DNA of 64,000 nucleotides from Agathobaculum sp. NTUH-O15-33 (GTDB taxonomy: Bacteria > Bacillota > Clostridia > Oscillospirales > Butyricicoccaceae), in assembly GCF_033193315.1 (NCBI RefSeq), contig NZ_CP136187.1, forward strand, positions 620,001 through 684,000. Reading direction: 5' to 3'. Shown in pieces: positions 8,780 through 18,265 of this stretch. The notes below the pieces were generated by a model. That model was not told where the DNA came from, ran no database searches, and saw only the letters and a program-made list of their open reading frames with translations. A program made the translations under genes and the position numbers. The first letter of the stretch is position 1, and every line of letters starts with the position of its first letter.

Positions 8780-9207
8780 TGCTGCTCCCTAAGAGAGTAA
8801 AGTATCGTCGCGTGCATCGTGGCCGCCTCAAGGGCAAGGCCCTGCGCGGCAACACCGTAACCTACGGCGATTTCGGCCTGCAGGCCACCGAGCCGAGCTG
8901 GATCACCTCGAACCAGATCGAGGCCGCCCGTATCGCCATGACCCGCTACACCAAGCGTGGCGGTCAGGTATGGATCAAGATTTTCCCCGACAAGCCTGTT
9001 ACCGAGAAGCCTGCCGAGACCCGCATGGGTTCCGGTAAGGGCTCGCCCGAGTACTGGGTAGCCGTCGTAAAGCCCGGCCGTGTTCTCTTTGAGATCAACG
9101 GCGTTTCCGAGGAGACCGCTCGCGAGGCTTTGCGTCTGGCCAGCCACAAGCTGCCCTGCAAGACCAAGTTCGTAAAGCGTGAGACCAAGAATGGCGGTGA
9201 AGAATGA
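8779..9207 (+). CDS. rplP: 50S ribosomal protein L16
   Basis: A 142-residue L16 ([20 protein letters not shown]) that organises the A-site finger region of the 50S subunit. AGGAGG lies inside the end of rpsC. It ends in a 4-base overlap with rpmC (ATGA). Confidence 0.97.
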   Translation: MLLPKRVKYRRVHRGRLKGKALRGNTVTYGDFGLQATEPSWITSNQIEAARIAMTRYTKRGGQVWIKIFPDKPVTEKPAETRMGSGKGSPEYWVAVVKPGRVLFEINGVSEETAREALRLASHKLPCKTKFVKRETKNGGEE

Positions 9208-9407
9208 TGAAGGCTAGCGAGATCAGAGAGCTGACGGCGGAGGAGCTGAACGGTAAGCTCGCCGACCTGAAGAAGGACCTTTTCAACCTTCGTCTCCAGC
9301 ACGCGACCAATCAGCTTGACAACACCAATAAGATCACTGAGGTCAAGCACGACATCGCGCGTGTGGGTACCGTTCTCCGCGAGAAGCAACTCGCGGATAA
9401 GGCGTAA
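9204..9407 (+). CDS. rpmC: 50S ribosomal protein L29
   Basis: A 67-residue helical L29 ([19 protein letters not shown]) at the tunnel exit next to L23. The start overlaps the rplP stop, and GGCGGTGAAG serves as a weak ribosome binding site, so translation probably couples to rplP. Confidence 0.96.
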   Translation: MMKASEIRELTAEELNGKLADLKKDLFNLRLQHATNQLDNTNKITEVKHDIARVGTVLREKQLADKA

Positions 9408-9421
9408 GGAGGGTAACGAAG

Positions 9422-9679
9422 TTGAGCGAAAGAGCATTACGCAAGACCCGTGTGGGCAAGGTCGTATCCGACAAGATGGACAAGACCATCGTTGTCGCGG
9501 TAGAGGATCGCGTGCAGCATCCTCTTTATAAGAAGGTTATTCCGCATACCTTTAAGCTGAAGGCGCACGACGAGAACAACGAGTGCAAGATCGGTGATAA
9601 GGTTAAGGTCATGGAGACCCGCCCGCTTTCCAAGGATAAGCGCTGGCGTTTGGTCGAAGTGATCGAGAAGGCTAAGTAA
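9422..9679 (+). CDS. rpsQ: 30S ribosomal protein S17
   Basis: An 85-residue OB-fold S17 with [20 protein letters not shown]. It uses a TTG start at 9422, about 8 bases after AAGGAGGG. The reading [13 protein letters not shown] aligns with other S17 N-termini and no better start exists. Confidence 0.96.
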   Translation: MSERALRKTRVGKVVSDKMDKTIVVAVEDRVQHPLYKKVIPHTFKLKAHDENNECKIGDKVKVMETRPLSKDKRWRLVEVIEKAK

Positions 9680-9691
9680 GGAGGAGAGCAC

Positions 9692-10060
9692 ATGGTTCAG
9701 CAGGAAAGCTTTCTGCGTGCGGCTGATAACAGCGGCGCGAAAGAACTGAAATGTATTCGTGTTCTCGGCGGCTCCGCGCGCAAGTACGGTAACATCGGCG
9801 ACGTCATCGTCTGCTCGGTGCGTAAGTGCACCCCGGGCGGCGGCGTTAAGAAGGGCGACGTGGTCAAGGCGGTCATCGTTCGTACCGTGAAGGGCCTGCG
9901 CCGCGCGGATGGCAGCTACATCCGCTTCGACGAGAACGCAGCAGTAATCATCAAGGAAGATAAAAACCCCAAGGGCACCCGTATCTTCGGGCCCGTGGCG
10001 CGCGAGCTGCGCGACAAGGATTACATGAAGATCCTGTCGCTCGCTCCGGAAGTACTTTAA
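9692..10060 (+). CDS. rplN: 50S ribosomal protein L14
   Basis: A 122-residue L14 ([20 protein letters not shown]) at the subunit interface, binding site of silencing factor RsfS. Strong AAGGAGGAG site. rplX starts 15 bp later. Confidence 0.97.
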   Translation: MVQQESFLRAADNSGAKELKCIRVLGGSARKYGNIGDVIVCSVRKCTPGGGVKKGDVVKAVIVRTVKGLRRADGSYIRFDENAAVIIKEDKNPKGTRIFGPVARELRDKDYMKILSLAPEVL

Positions 10061-10075
10061 GGAGGTCGCCGTATA

Positions 10076-10393
10076 ATGAATAATTTGCATGTTAAAACGG
10101 GCGACCAGGCCGTCGTTCTTTCCGGTAAGGAAAAGGGCAAGCGCGGCAAGGTACTGTCCGTCAGCCCCAAGAAGGGCATGGTCGTCATCGAGGGCGTCAA
10201 CATGGTCAAGTGCCATACCAAGCCCCGCCGTCAGGGTGAAACCGGCGGCATCATCACCCGCGAGGCCGCTCTGCGCGCCTGCAAGGTGATGCGCGTGTGC
10301 CCCAAGTGCGATAAGCCGACCCGTCCGGCGCACAAGATCACAGAAGACGGCGTAAAGCTGACAGTGTGCAAGCACTGCGGCGAAACACTGTAA
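10076..10393 (+). CDS. rplX: 50S ribosomal protein L24
   Basis: A 105-residue KOW-domain L24 ([20 protein letters not shown]), an assembly initiator of the 50S subunit. The C-terminal half has CPKC and CKHC pairs that could bind zinc, as in some Firmicute L24 proteins. AAGGAGG precedes the ATG. Confidence 0.97.
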   Translation: MNNLHVKTGDQAVVLSGKEKGKRGKVLSVSPKKGMVVIEGVNMVKCHTKPRRQGETGGIITREAALRACKVMRVCPKCDKPTRPAHKITEDGVKLTVCKHCGETL

Positions 10394-10413
10394 GAAGAGG
10401 AGGCAAGCAATCA

Positions 10414-10959
10414 ATGGTTCCGAATTTGAAAGCCAAGTACACCGCGGAAGTTGCGCCTGCTCTGATGAAGAAGTTCCAGTATAAGAGCACGATGCAGATT
10501 CCGACCATCGAAAAGATCGTTGTCAACGTCGGCTGCGGCAAGGAAGCAAACGGCAACGCGAAGGTGATCGAATCGGTCGTGCGTGACATCACCGCGATCA
10601 CCGGCCAGAAGCCGGTCGTTACCCTCGCCAAGAAGTCCGTTGCAAACTTCAAGCTTCGTGAAGGCATGCCGGTAGGCGTTAAGGTCACCCTGCGCGCAGA
10701 CCGTATGTGGCAGTTCCTTGACCGTCTCTTCAACGTGGCGCTGCCCCGTGTCCGCGACTTTCGCGGCATCAACGGCGATGCGTTCGACGGCCGCGGCAAC
10801 TACGCGCTGGGCCTGAAGGAGCAGCTGATCTTCCCCGAGATCGCGTATGATCAGATCGATAAGGTTCGCGGCATGGATGTGGTTATCTGCACCAGCGCGA
10901 ACACCGATGAAGAAGCGAAAGAGCTGCTCACGCTGATGGGCGCTCCGTTCGCGAAGTAA
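10414..10959 (+). CDS. rplE: 50S ribosomal protein L5
   Basis: A 181-residue L5, binding 5S rRNA and the P-site tRNA elbow. Typical elements are [13 protein letters not shown] and [23 protein letters not shown] 10414 follows GAGGAGG; an in-frame ATG at 10366 lies inside rplX and is rejected. Confidence 0.97.
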   Translation: MVPNLKAKYTAEVAPALMKKFQYKSTMQIPTIEKIVVNVGCGKEANGNAKVIESVVRDITAITGQKPVVTLAKKSVANFKLREGMPVGVKVTLRADRMWQFLDRLFNVALPRVRDFRGINGDAFDGRGNYALGLKEQLIFPEIAYDQIDKVRGMDVVICTSANTDEEAKELLTLMGAPFAK

Positions 10960-10975
10960 GGGAGGAGAAGATTCA

Positions 10976-11161
10976 ATGGCTAAGAAGTCTATGGTACTCA
11001 AGCAGCAGAAGACGGCGAAGTTCTCCACCCGTGCGTACAACCGCTGCAAGATCTGCGGCCGCCCGCATGCGTATCTGCGCAACTATGGCGTGTGCCGTAT
11101 CTGCTTCCGCGAGCTGGCCTATAAGGGTCAGATCCCGGGCGTGCGCAAGGCGTCCTGGTAA
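10976..11161 (+). CDS. rpsZ: 30S ribosomal protein S14, zinc-ribbon (type Z)
   Basis: A 61-residue S14 with four zinc ligands, Cys24-x2-Cys27 and Cys40-x2-Cys43. This is the C+ paralogue normal in Clostridia, as opposed to the longer zinc-free form induced by zinc limitation. GGGAGGAG precedes the ATG. A 452-bp gap then separates it from rpsH, splitting the spc region. Confidence 0.97.
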   Translation: MAKKSMVLKQQKTAKFSTRAYNRCKICGRPHAYLRNYGVCRICFRELAYKGQIPGVRKASW

Positions 11162-11169
11162 AAAAGATT

Positions 11170-11351
11170 CGATCGGGACCAAGGTCCCGATCGAGTATCC
11201 CGGTTTTGAAGCGCGGCCTTGGCCGGCTTCAATCCGGTTCGTATAAAATCCGAGGCGCAGGTCCCCGGATTTTATAAAATTTCGATTCGACGAAATTTTC
11301 TGTTTGAATACGCGCTTCGGCGCGTGGGAAAACGCCCTTTGAAGCGTTTTG
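11170..11351. repeat. Hairpin array between rpsZ and rpsH
   Basis: Six hairpins in tandem: 11170-11195 (TCGATCGGGACC/GGTCCCGATCGA), 11201-11239 (TTGAAGC/GCTTCAA inside CCGG repeats), 11243-11277 (TATAAAATCCG/CGGATTTTATA), 11277-11300 (AAAATTTCG/CGAAATTTT), 11311-11326 (ACGCGC-TTCG-GCGCGT) and 11330-11351 (AAAACGC/GCGTTTT). The order and spacer words match the arrays at 17556-17760 and, inverted, 44840-45039, although the arm sequences differ. Confidence 0.78.
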
Positions 11352-11397
11352 ACGGGATAGAGTGCGGTTATTTACCAAAAAATATGCACTTTGCAGC

Positions 11398-11427
11398 TTG
11401 TCAGCAGCGCGAAAAGCATGATATAAT
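11398..11427 (+). promoter_or_regulatory. Internal promoter for rpsH onward
   Basis: TTGTCA (11398-11403), 18 bp, TATAAT (11422-11427). Start expected near 11434. It gives the downstream ribosomal block its own transcription. Confidence 0.65.
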
Positions 11428-11433
11428 TAGTCG

Positions 11434-11613
11434 TTGCCCGCCATAGTGCGGGCTAAACGGCTGTTATAAAGTAGCAGTTTTTTCCCAGCCGCTGCCTGTG
11501 GAAAGGCCACGGAGCAGTGTAGAGAAAAGTGGGAGGCAAACAGGTCAATCAAGGGACTAACCCGCCCGGATTGCTGCACTACCCCCAAACTTCTTAAAAG
11601 GAGAGCATTAAGT
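11434..11613 (+). promoter_or_regulatory. Structured 180-base leader of rpsH
   Basis: It contains hairpins GCCCGC/GTGCGGGC (about 11435-11455) and CTGCCTGTGG/CCACGGAGCAG (about 11493-11518), a GGACTAACCCGCCC motif and an AAAGGAG site at the end. This looks like a regulatory leader, but I cannot assign it to a known ribosomal-protein leader family. Confidence 0.4.
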
Positions 11614-12012
11614 ATGCAGATCACAGATCCCATCGCGGATATGCTCACGCGCATCCGCAACGCCGGAACCGCCCGCCATGCGAGCGTTGACGTACCGGCA
11701 TCCAAAATGAAGAAGGCAATCGCTCAGATCCTGCTCGACGAAGGCTATATCAAGTCCTTCGAGGTCGTCGAAGGCGGCGTTCAGGGCATCATCCGCATCA
11801 CGCTCAAGTATGTCGACGGCCGCCAGAAGGCGATCACCGGCCTCAAGCGTGTGTCCAAGCCCGGCCTGCGTGTGTATGCCGGCGCAATGGAGCTGCCCCG
11901 TGTCCTCCGTGGCCTCGGCGTTGCCATCGTTTCCACTTCCAGAGGCGTCATGACCGACAAAAAGGCCCGCGAGCTGAATGTCGGCGGCGAAGTCCTCGCA
12001 TTTGTCTGGTAA
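11614..12012 (+). CDS. rpsH: 30S ribosomal protein S8
   Basis: A 132-residue S8 ([17 protein letters not shown]) ending in the conserved [13 protein letters not shown]...[10 protein letters not shown] primary 16S rRNA binder, and in enterobacteria the autoregulator of the spc operon. AAAGGAGAG precedes the ATG. Confidence 0.97.
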   Translation: MQITDPIADMLTRIRNAGTARHASVDVPASKMKKAIAQILLDEGYIKSFEVVEGGVQGIIRITLKYVDGRQKAITGLKRVSKPGLRVYAGAMELPRVLRGLGVAIVSTSRGVMTDKKARELNVGGEVLAFVW

Positions 12013-12027
12013 GGGGAGGTATAAAAT

Positions 12028-12573
12028 ATGTCTAGAATTGGTAGAATGCCGATTGCCATCCCGGCCGGCGTGGACGTCAAGCTTGACGGCACCACGGTAA
12101 CCGTTACGGGCGCAAAGGCAACCCTTACCCGTGATATCCACCCCAACATGATCGTTAAGGTGGAAAACGGTGAGATCATCGTCACCCGTCCGAACGATGA
12201 AAAGCAGAACCGTGCGCTGCACGGCCTGACCCGCAGCCTGCTGAACAACATGGTGGTAGGCGTTACCGAGGGCTACAAGAAGGAGCTCGACGTACAGGGT
12301 GTAGGCTACCGTGTAGCCAAGCAGGGCAAGGATCTGGTTATGAACCTCGGGTACTCGCATCAGGTAACCATGAGCGAGATCGACGGCATCTCCATCGAAG
12401 TGCCGAACCCGAATAAAATCATCATCTCCGGTCCCGACAAGCAGAAGGTTGGCCAATTTGCAGCGGAAGTCCGCGAGAAGCGTCCGCCCGAGCCGTACAA
12501 GGGCAAGGGTATCCGCTACACGGATGAGTATGTCCGCCGCAAGGAAGGCAAGACCGGCGCTAAGAAGAAGTAA
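12028..12573 (+). CDS. rplF: 50S ribosomal protein L6
   Basis: A 181-residue L6 (MSRIGRMPIAIPAGVDVKLD) with two similar alpha/beta domains and the C-terminal signature PPEPYKGKGIRYTDEYVRRK. It lies near the sarcin-ricin loop where translational GTPases bind. AGGGGAGG precedes the ATG. Confidence 0.97.
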   Translation: MSRIGRMPIAIPAGVDVKLDGTTVTVTGAKATLTRDIHPNMIVKVENGEIIVTRPNDEKQNRALHGLTRSLLNNMVVGVTEGYKKELDVQGVGYRVAKQGKDLVMNLGYSHQVTMSEIDGISIEVPNPNKIIISGPDKQKVGQFAAEVREKRPPEPYKGKGIRYTDEYVRRKEGKTGAKKK

Positions 12574-12592
12574 GGGAAGGAGAGTGTGCTAA

Positions 12593-12952
12593 ATGATTTC
12601 TAAGAAAGATTCCAACAAGGCGCGTCTGCAGCGCCATAAGCGCGTTCGCGCGAAGATCTCCGGTACCGCCGAGCGTCCGCGCCTCGACGTGTTCCGTTCC
12701 GCCAAGAACATCTACGCACAGGTCATCGACGATGTCAGCGGCGTGACCTTAGTCTCCGCCTCGACTACCGAGAAGGACTTTTCCGTATACGGCGGCAACA
12801 AGGACGCGGCCAAGAAGGTCGGCCAGCTTGTTGCTGAGCGCTGCAAGGCCAAGGGCATCGAAAACGTTGTCTTTGATCGCGGCGGCTATCTGTACCACGG
12901 ACGAGTCAAGGAACTCGCTGAAGGCGCCCGCGAGGGCGGCCTGCAGTTTTAA
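12593..12952 (+). CDS. rplR: 50S ribosomal protein L18
   Basis: A 119-residue L18, a 5S rRNA binder, with [18 protein letters not shown] and the C-terminal [29 protein letters not shown] precedes the ATG; rpsE follows after 18 bp. Confidence 0.97.
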   Translation: MISKKDSNKARLQRHKRVRAKISGTAERPRLDVFRSAKNIYAQVIDDVSGVTLVSASTTEKDFSVYGGNKDAAKKVGQLVAERCKAKGIENVVFDRGGYLYHGRVKELAEGAREGGLQF

Positions 12953-12970
12953 GTCGGGAGGAGGTAAAAC

Positions 12971-13480
12971 ATGGCTAAGTTTGATAGAAACGACAGACGT
13001 GACCGTGACGACGATCTGAAAGAGACCGTCGTTGCCCTGAACCGTGTAGCAAAGACGGTCAAGGGCGGCCGCGTCATGAAATTTTCCGCGCTGATCGTTG
13101 TCGGCGACGGTAAGGGTACGGTCGGTTTCGGCCTTGGCAAGGCTTCCGAAGTACCGGACGCCATCCGCAAGGGCATTGAAGACGCCAAGAAGAACATGAC
13201 GAAGATCTCGCTCAAGGGCACCACGATCCCTCACGAGGTGATCGGTGCGTTCGGCGCGGGCCGCGTGCTGCTCAAGCCCGCCGCCCCCGGTACCGGCGTT
13301 ATCGCCGGCGGCGCTGTGCGTGCGGTGGTGGAAGCTGCCGGCATCAAGGACATCCGTACCAAGTGCCTGCGCTCGAACAACCCGCAGAACGTGGTGACTG
13401 CCACCATGGAAGGCCTGAAGAGCCTGCGCGACGCGGCTCAGGTAGCTGCTGTTCGCGGCAAAGCCGTAGAAGAACTTTAA
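12971..13480 (+). CDS. rpsE: 30S ribosomal protein S5
   Basis: A 169-residue S5 with double-stranded-RNA-binding N-domain ([19 protein letters not shown]) and the conserved [18 protein letters not shown]. It lines the mRNA entry channel and affects decoding accuracy. GGGAGGAGG precedes the ATG. Confidence 0.97.
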   Translation: MAKFDRNDRRDRDDDLKETVVALNRVAKTVKGGRVMKFSALIVVGDGKGTVGFGLGKASEVPDAIRKGIEDAKKNMTKISLKGTTIPHEVIGAFGAGRVLLKPAAPGTGVIAGGAVRAVVEAAGIKDIRTKCLRSNNPQNVVTATMEGLKSLRDAAQVAAVRGKAVEEL

Positions 13481-13497
13481 GAAAGGGGTAATCAGAA

Positions 13498-13680
13498 ATG
13501 GCTAACATGAAAATTACCCTGAAAAAGAGCTTGGTCGGCCGCTTGGATAAGCATATCGCGACCGCTCATTCTTTGGGGCTTAAGAAAATCAACGATGTAA
13601 CCGTTCAGCCGGATAACGCGCAGACGCGCGGCAAGATCCATCAGATCGGTTACCTGCTCGAAGTAGTAGAGGAGGCGTAA
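13498..13680 (+). CDS. rpmD: 50S ribosomal protein L30
   Basis: A 60-residue L30 with the core SLVGRLDKHIATAHSLGLKK. AAAGGGG precedes the ATG; only 3 bp separate its stop from rplO, whose ribosome binding site (GAGGAGG) lies inside this gene. Confidence 0.96.
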   Translation: MANMKITLKKSLVGRLDKHIATAHSLGLKKINDVTVQPDNAQTRGKIHQIGYLLEVVEEA

Positions 13681-13683
13681 CCG

Positions 13684-14124
13684 ATGAAGCTTCACGAATT
13701 ATCGCCGGCCGCCGGTTCGGCCAAACCCGCTTACCGTAAGGGCCGCGGCGCTGGCTCCGGCAACGGCAAAACTGCTGGCCGCGGCCACAAGGGCCAGTGG
13801 GCCCGTTCGGGCGGCGGCGTACGCCGCGGCTTTGAAGGCGGCCAGATGCCTTTGGCTCGCCGTCTGCCGAAGCGCGGCTTCCACAACATTTTTGGCACCA
13901 CGTTTGCCCCGGTCAATGTTTCCGCTCTGGAGCGTTTTGAGGATGGCACCGAGGTCACCGCAGAGACCCTGCGCGAAGCCGGCATCGTCAAGAACACGCT
14001 CGATGGGGTCAAGATCCTCGGCACCGGTACCCTGAGCAAAAAGCTGACGGTCAAGGCCGCGGCTTTCTCGGCTGCCGCAAAGGAGAAGATCGAAGCCGCA
14101 GGCGGAAAGACCGAGGTGGTTTAA
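13684..14124 (+). CDS. rplO: 50S ribosomal protein L15
   Basis: A 146-residue L15 with the Gly/Arg-rich N-terminal extension ([20 protein letters not shown]) that threads into 23S rRNA. secY follows after one base, so the two are coupled. Confidence 0.97.
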   Translation: MKLHELSPAAGSAKPAYRKGRGAGSGNGKTAGRGHKGQWARSGGGVRRGFEGGQMPLARRLPKRGFHNIFGTTFAPVNVSALERFEDGTEVTAETLREAGIVKNTLDGVKILGTGTLSKKLTVKAAAFSAAAKEKIEAAGGKTEVV

Positions 14125-14125
14125 G

Positions 14126-15415
14126 GTGTTTCAAACCCTTAAAAACGCCTGGCACATGCCCGATCTGCGCAAAAAGATCCTGTACACCCTGTTTATCCTG
14201 CTGATCTTCCGCTTCGGTTCCAACATCCCCGTGCCGTTCATCAACACGGCGATGCTGGCCGAGTATTTCAACCAAGCGGCGGTATCCGGCTCGGCGCTGG
14301 GCTTCATTGATATGTTCACGGGCGGCGGTCTGTCGCGCGCGACGATCTTTGCAATGTCCATCACGCCGTATATCAACGCATCGATCATTCTGCAGCTGCT
14401 GACCGTGGCCATTCCCGCTCTCGAGCGCATGGTCAAGGACGGCGGCGAGGAAGGCCGCAAGAAGATCGCTTCCTGGACCCGCTATGTCGGCGTTCTGCTC
14501 GGTCTTTTGCAGGGCTTCTCTTACTACGCGCTGCTGCGTAATCAGGGCTTTTTGGCCAGCAACAGCGCGCTGGCGGGCGCGGCCATCGTGCTGACGTTCA
14601 CCGCGGGCACCGCGCTGATCATGTGGCTGGGCGAGCACATCACCCAGAACGGTATCGGCAACGGTATCTCGATCATCCTGTTCGCAGGCATCATCTCCCG
14701 CGGCCCGCAGCTCGTGCGCACGCTGTGGAACCTGATGAAGCAGGGCGGCTCCAACATCGCGGTAGCGCTTCTGATGGTCGTGATCGGCCTTGCGCTCGTG
14801 GTGTTCATCGTGTTCATGTCGAACGCGGAGCGCCGCATCCCGGTTCAGTACGCCAAGCGCGTGGTGGGCCGCAAGATGTACGGCGGTCAGTCGACCCACC
14901 TGCCGATCAAGGTAAACGCTTCCGGCGTTATGCCGATCATCTTTGCCTCCTCCATCCTGTCCCTGCCCCAGACCATCGGTATGTTCTGGAAGCCGGCAAC
15001 GGGCACGGTGGGCTGGCACATTATGAACCTGTTCAGCCAGAGCAGCCCGTTCTATATCGTGCTGTACGCTCTGCTGATTATCGCGTTCGCGTATTTTTAC
15101 GCGTCCATTCAGTTTAACCCCATTGAGATCGCCAACAACCTCAAGAAAAACGGCGGTTTCATTCCCGGCTTCCGTCCCGGCAAGCCGACGAGCGACTTTA
15201 TCATGAAGGCGCTCGGCAAGGTCACGTTTGTAGGCGCGATCTTCCTCGGCGTCGTGGCGATCCTGCCGCTGATCGTCGGTGCGATTTCGTCCAACCTGTC
15301 CAATGTGGCGCTCGGCGGCACATCGGTCATCATCGTGGTCGGCGTTGCACTCGATACGGTGAAGCAGATGGAGGCGCAGATGATGATGCGTCACCACAAG
15401 GGCTTCTTAGAGTAA
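14126..15415 (+). CDS. secY: Preprotein translocase channel SecY
   Basis: A 429-residue, ten-span channel of the Sec translocon. Visible landmarks are the plug-side segment IPVPFINTAML, the SecY signature GNGISIILFAGI and the C-terminal loop FIPGFRPGKPT used by SecA. It has a GTG start at 14126 immediately after the rplO stop, with only a weak GAGG upstream, so translation probably depends on coupling to rplO. Confidence 0.96.
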   Translation: MFQTLKNAWHMPDLRKKILYTLFILLIFRFGSNIPVPFINTAMLAEYFNQAAVSGSALGFIDMFTGGGLSRATIFAMSITPYINASIILQLLTVAIPALERMVKDGGEEGRKKIASWTRYVGVLLGLLQGFSYYALLRNQGFLASNSALAGAAIVLTFTAGTALIMWLGEHITQNGIGNGISIILFAGIISRGPQLVRTLWNLMKQGGSNIAVALLMVVIGLALVVFIVFMSNAERRIPVQYAKRVVGRKMYGGQSTHLPIKVNASGVMPIIFASSILSLPQTIGMFWKPATGTVGWHIMNLFSQSSPFYIVLYALLIIAFAYFYASIQFNPIEIANNLKKNGGFIPGFRPGKPTSDFIMKALGKVTFVGAIFLGVVAILPLIVGAISSNLSNVALGGTSVIIVVGVALDTVKQMEAQMMMRHHKGFLE

Positions 15416-15433
15416 TACGGGAGGCGTAGAGCT

Positions 15434-16063
15434 GTGAATCTGATTTTACTCGGTGCGCCGGGGGCCGGCAAGGGAACGCTGGCGGCATACCTCATCGAAA
15501 AGATGGGGGTGCCGTCGGTATCCACCGGCAACATCCTGCGCGAGGCGATCAAAAATGATACGCCTCTCGGCCGTGAGGCCAAGCAGTTCATGGATAAAGG
15601 CCAGCTGGTTCCGGACGAAGTCGTTATCGGCATGCTGAAGGACCGTGTTGCGCAGGCGGACTGCGCAAAGGGCTTTATTCTGGATGGCTTTCCCCGCACC
15701 ATTCCGCAGGCGGAAGCGCTCGATACGATCGCATCGATCGATCTCGCGCTTTCCCTCGAAGTGCCGGACGGCGTGATCGAAGGCCGTATGACCGGCCGCC
15801 GCGTTTGCCTGACCTGCGGCGCGACCTACCACATCAAGAACATGCCCCCCAAGATGGAGGATGTTTGCGATAAGTGCGGCGATAAGCTCGTCGTGCGTAA
15901 GGACGACGCGATCGAAGTCGTCCGTGACCGGCTTGCGACGTTCCACAAGCAGACCGAGCCGCTCAAGGACTACTACGGCAAACAGGGCAAGCTGAAGAGC
16001 ATCGACGGAACGCAGGGCATCCATGAGACCGAGCGTCTCGCCGTCGAAGCATTGGGGCTGTAA
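15434..16063 (+). CDS. adk: Adenylate kinase with zinc-binding lid
   Basis: Converts ATP + AMP to 2 ADP in the cytosol. The 209-residue protein has P-loop GAPGAGKGT (7-15), the AMP-site FILDGFPRT and four lid cysteines, Cys125, Cys128, Cys145 and Cys148, that bind structural zinc as in Gram-positive enzymes. GTG start at 15434 after GGGAGG. Its place between secY and map is the standard spc arrangement. Confidence 0.97.
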   Translation: MNLILLGAPGAGKGTLAAYLIEKMGVPSVSTGNILREAIKNDTPLGREAKQFMDKGQLVPDEVVIGMLKDRVAQADCAKGFILDGFPRTIPQAEALDTIASIDLALSLEVPDGVIEGRMTGRRVCLTCGATYHIKNMPPKMEDVCDKCGDKLVVRKDDAIEVVRDRLATFHKQTEPLKDYYGKQGKLKSIDGTQGIHETERLAVEALGL

Positions 16064-16067
16064 GAGA

Positions 16068-16832
16068 ATGATCCATATTAAATCCGAACAAGAGCTCGAG
16101 CGGATGCGTGTCGCCTGCCGCCTGACCGCTATGGCGCGGAAGGCGGCGGCGGACGCAGTCCGTCCCGGAGTTACTACGGGCGAGATCGATCGGGTCGTCC
16201 GCAAGACGATCGAGGAGAACGGCGCAAAGCCTTCCTTCCTCGGTTACGGCGGCTTCCCGGGGAGCGCCTGTGTATCGGTGGGCGACGAGGTCATCCACGG
16301 CATCCCTTCCAATACGCGCGTCGTAAAAGAAGGGGATATCGTCAAGGTCGACGTGGGCGCCTATATCGGCGGCTTTCACGGCGACTGCGCCTGCACCGTC
16401 GCGTGCGGCGAGGTATCCGAGGAGGCCAGACGCCTGATCGAGGTAACTCGGCAGAGCTTCTATGAGGGTATCAAATTTGCCCGGGAGGGCAACCGCTTAT
16501 CCGATATCTCGGCGGCCATACAGGCCTATGTCGAGGAAAACGGTTTCTCGGTAGTGCGCGCATACGTCGGTCACGGCGTGGGCTCCGCTCTGCACGAGTC
16601 GCCGGAGGTACCGAACTTTGGCCGTCCCGGCCACGGTATCCGCCTCCAGCGCGGTATGACCCTTGCAATTGAGCCCATGGTCAACGTGGGTGTGTATGAT
16701 GTCAAAGTCCTGCCGGATGGCTGGACTGTCAAAACGAAGGACGGAAAACTGTCCGCACATTATGAAAACACCATCGCCATCACAGACGGCGACCCCGAGA
16801 TTCTGACGAATATCGACGGCGAGGTACTGTGA
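16068..16832 (+). CDS. map: Methionine aminopeptidase, type I
   Basis: Removes the initiator methionine from nascent proteins. The 254-residue pita-bread enzyme shows metal ligands in DVGAYIGGFHGDCACT, the histidine of GHGVGSALHESP, and glutamates in EPMVNVG and YENTIAIT. ATG 16068 is chosen; an in-frame ATG at 16023 lies in adk. The ribosome binding site is weak. The stop overlaps the next ATG (TGATG). Confidence 0.96.
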   Translation: MIHIKSEQELERMRVACRLTAMARKAAADAVRPGVTTGEIDRVVRKTIEENGAKPSFLGYGGFPGSACVSVGDEVIHGIPSNTRVVKEGDIVKVDVGAYIGGFHGDCACTVACGEVSEEARRLIEVTRQSFYEGIKFAREGNRLSDISAAIQAYVEENGFSVVRAYVGHGVGSALHESPEVPNFGRPGHGIRLQRGMTLAIEPMVNVGVYDVKVLPDGWTVKTKDGKLSAHYENTIAITDGDPEILTNIDGEVL

Positions 16833-17107
16833 TGGATTCCCATGTAGCCGATATTGTGTTATCGCTGTCCGGTAGGGACAAAGGCCTGCTTTTTCTCGTC
16901 GTTGCGGAGGAGGGGGATTTCCTCCGTCTTGCCAACGGCCGTGGACGCCGCGCGGAAAATCCGAAGCGCAAGCGGCGGCGGCACGTCTGCCGTCAGGGCA
17001 CATGCGACGAACGCACCCGCCAGAAGCTGGCGGACGCCGGCAGGCTGACCAACAGCGAAATACGCAAAGCCCTCGCCCTATGGACGGGGGAACAAGACTC
17101 AAATTGA
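16832..17107 (+). CDS. KOW-domain RNA-binding protein (L14e/L6e/L27e-like)
   Basis: A 91-residue basic protein, common in Clostridia between map and infA. The N-terminal half (DIVLSLSGRDKGLLFLV...DFLRLANGRGR) is a KOW fold; the centre is strongly basic (PKRKRRRH), fitting RNA binding. It is often annotated as ribosomal-protein-L14e-like, with no settled function. ATG 16832 overlaps the map stop; GTG 16829 is an alternative start. Confidence 0.85.
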   Translation: MDSHVADIVLSLSGRDKGLLFLVVAEEGDFLRLANGRGRRAENPKRKRRRHVCRQGTCDERTRQKLADAGRLTNSEIRKALALWTGEQDSN

Positions 17108-17122
17108 CCGAGGAGGGTAAAC

Positions 17123-17341
17123 ATGTCAAAAGATGACGTAATCGAGCTGGAAGGTACCGTCATAGAGGCGCTGCCCAACGCCATGTTCCAAGTGGAGCTG
17201 CCCAATGGGCATAAGATCTTGGCTCATATTTCGGGCAAACTCCGTATGAATTTCATCCGCATTCTTCCCGGCGACAAGGTCACTGTTCAGATGTCGCCCT
17301 ACGACCTGACCCGCGGTCGTATTACTTGGCGCTCCAAGTAA
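17123..17341 (+). CDS. infA: Translation initiation factor IF-1
   Basis: A 72-residue OB-fold factor ([38 protein letters not shown]) that occupies the 30S A site during initiation. GAGGAGGG precedes the ATG. The 98 bp to rpmJ include a GGCGCC hairpin. Confidence 0.97.
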   Translation: MSKDDVIELEGTVIEALPNAMFQVELPNGHKILAHISGKLRMNFIRILPGDKVTVQMSPYDLTRGRITWRSK

Positions 17342-17433
17342 TGAAAGCGGGCGGAGGCGCCTAGGTGACTTTGGGCGCCAGTGGTCACGGGAGAAACCGT
17401 GTCCCATCCCACCATATCAAATGATGGAGGTAA

Positions 17434-17553
<120 letters not shown>

Positions 17554-17555
17554 TT

Positions 17556-17760
17556 TCGATCGCAACCACGTTTGCGATCGAGTCTGCTGTCGGCTGCGCG
17601 CGCCCTACGGGCAGAAGGTGAATTGTCCCTTCGGGACAAGAGAAGCCGGTCTGGGCCGCACTTGCCGCCGGTTTGTATAAAAAGTCACGCGCATGGCGCG
17701 ACTTTTTTATGAAAATTGCGCTTTGCTGCAATTTTCTATTGAATGCGCGCCTTTGGCGCG
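17556..17760. repeat. Hairpin array between rpmJ and rpsM
   Basis: Stems: 17556-17581 (TCGATCGCAA/TTGCGATCGA), 17602-17612 (GCCC/GGGC), 17623-17639 (TTGTCCC/GGGACAA), 17680-17708 (AAAAAGTC..CGCGC/GCGCG..ACTTTTT), 17711-17736 (GAAAATTGC/GCAATTTTC) and 17746-17760 (CGCGCC/GGCGCG). It has the same architecture as 11170-11351. The segment 17612-17664 is also closely similar to 32939-32990 beside the second IS element. Some stems resemble terminators and could attenuate the alpha operon. Confidence 0.78.
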
Positions 17761-17789
17761 GATTATCGTTTAGTGAACACGACAAGCAT

Positions 17790-17880
17790 GCATGGAAATG
17801 CAGCGCTGCAGGGACGGAGGCGGTCCCTATACTGTGTTTGCCAACACGCCTCAGTGTATTAATCGGAGGTTATAAAAAGT
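17790..17880 (+). promoter_or_regulatory. Structured leader of rpsM
   Basis: GGGAC/GTCCC (about 17814-17830) is followed by TGTTTGCCAACA, nested in ATACTG/CAGTGTAT (about 17830-17862), then CGGAGG. A possible autoregulatory leader of the alpha block; family not recognised. Confidence 0.35.
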
Positions 17881-18249
17881 ATGGCACGTATTGCCGGTGT
17901 TGACCTTCCCCGCGAAAAGCGCGTGGAGATCGGCCTGACCTACGTCTTCGGTATTGGCCGCAAGACGTCGAATGAAATCCTTGGTAAGACCGGTATCAAC
18001 CCTGATACCCGCGTTAAGGATCTGACCGAAGAAGAAGCCGCTAAGCTGCGTGAAGTCATCGAGCGCGACTACAACGTCGAGGGTGACCTGCGCCGCGAGA
18101 TCGGCCTGAATATTAAGCGTTTGGTTGAAATTGGCTGCTACCGCGGCCTACGCCACCGCCGCGGCCTGCCGGTTCGCGGTCAGCGCACCAAGACCAACGC
18201 CCGTACCCGCAAGGGCCCCAAGAAGACCATTGCGAACAAGAAGAAGTAA
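17881..18249 (+). CDS. rpsM: 30S ribosomal protein S13
   Basis: A 122-residue S13 ([20 protein letters not shown]) with the C-terminal basic tail [18 protein letters not shown] that contacts P-site tRNA. CGGAGG precedes the ATG. Confidence 0.97.
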   Translation: MARIAGVDLPREKRVEIGLTYVFGIGRKTSNEILGKTGINPDTRVKDLTEEEAAKLREVIERDYNVEGDLRREIGLNIKRLVEIGCYRGLRHRRGLPVRGQRTKTNARTRKGPKKTIANKKK

Positions 18250-18265
18250 GGAGGGGAACGTATAA

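Noticed and set aside
17556..17760. CRISPR-like reading of the hairpin arrays
   Set aside because: There are no repeated identical units with unique spacers and no cas genes; each hairpin differs in sequence.
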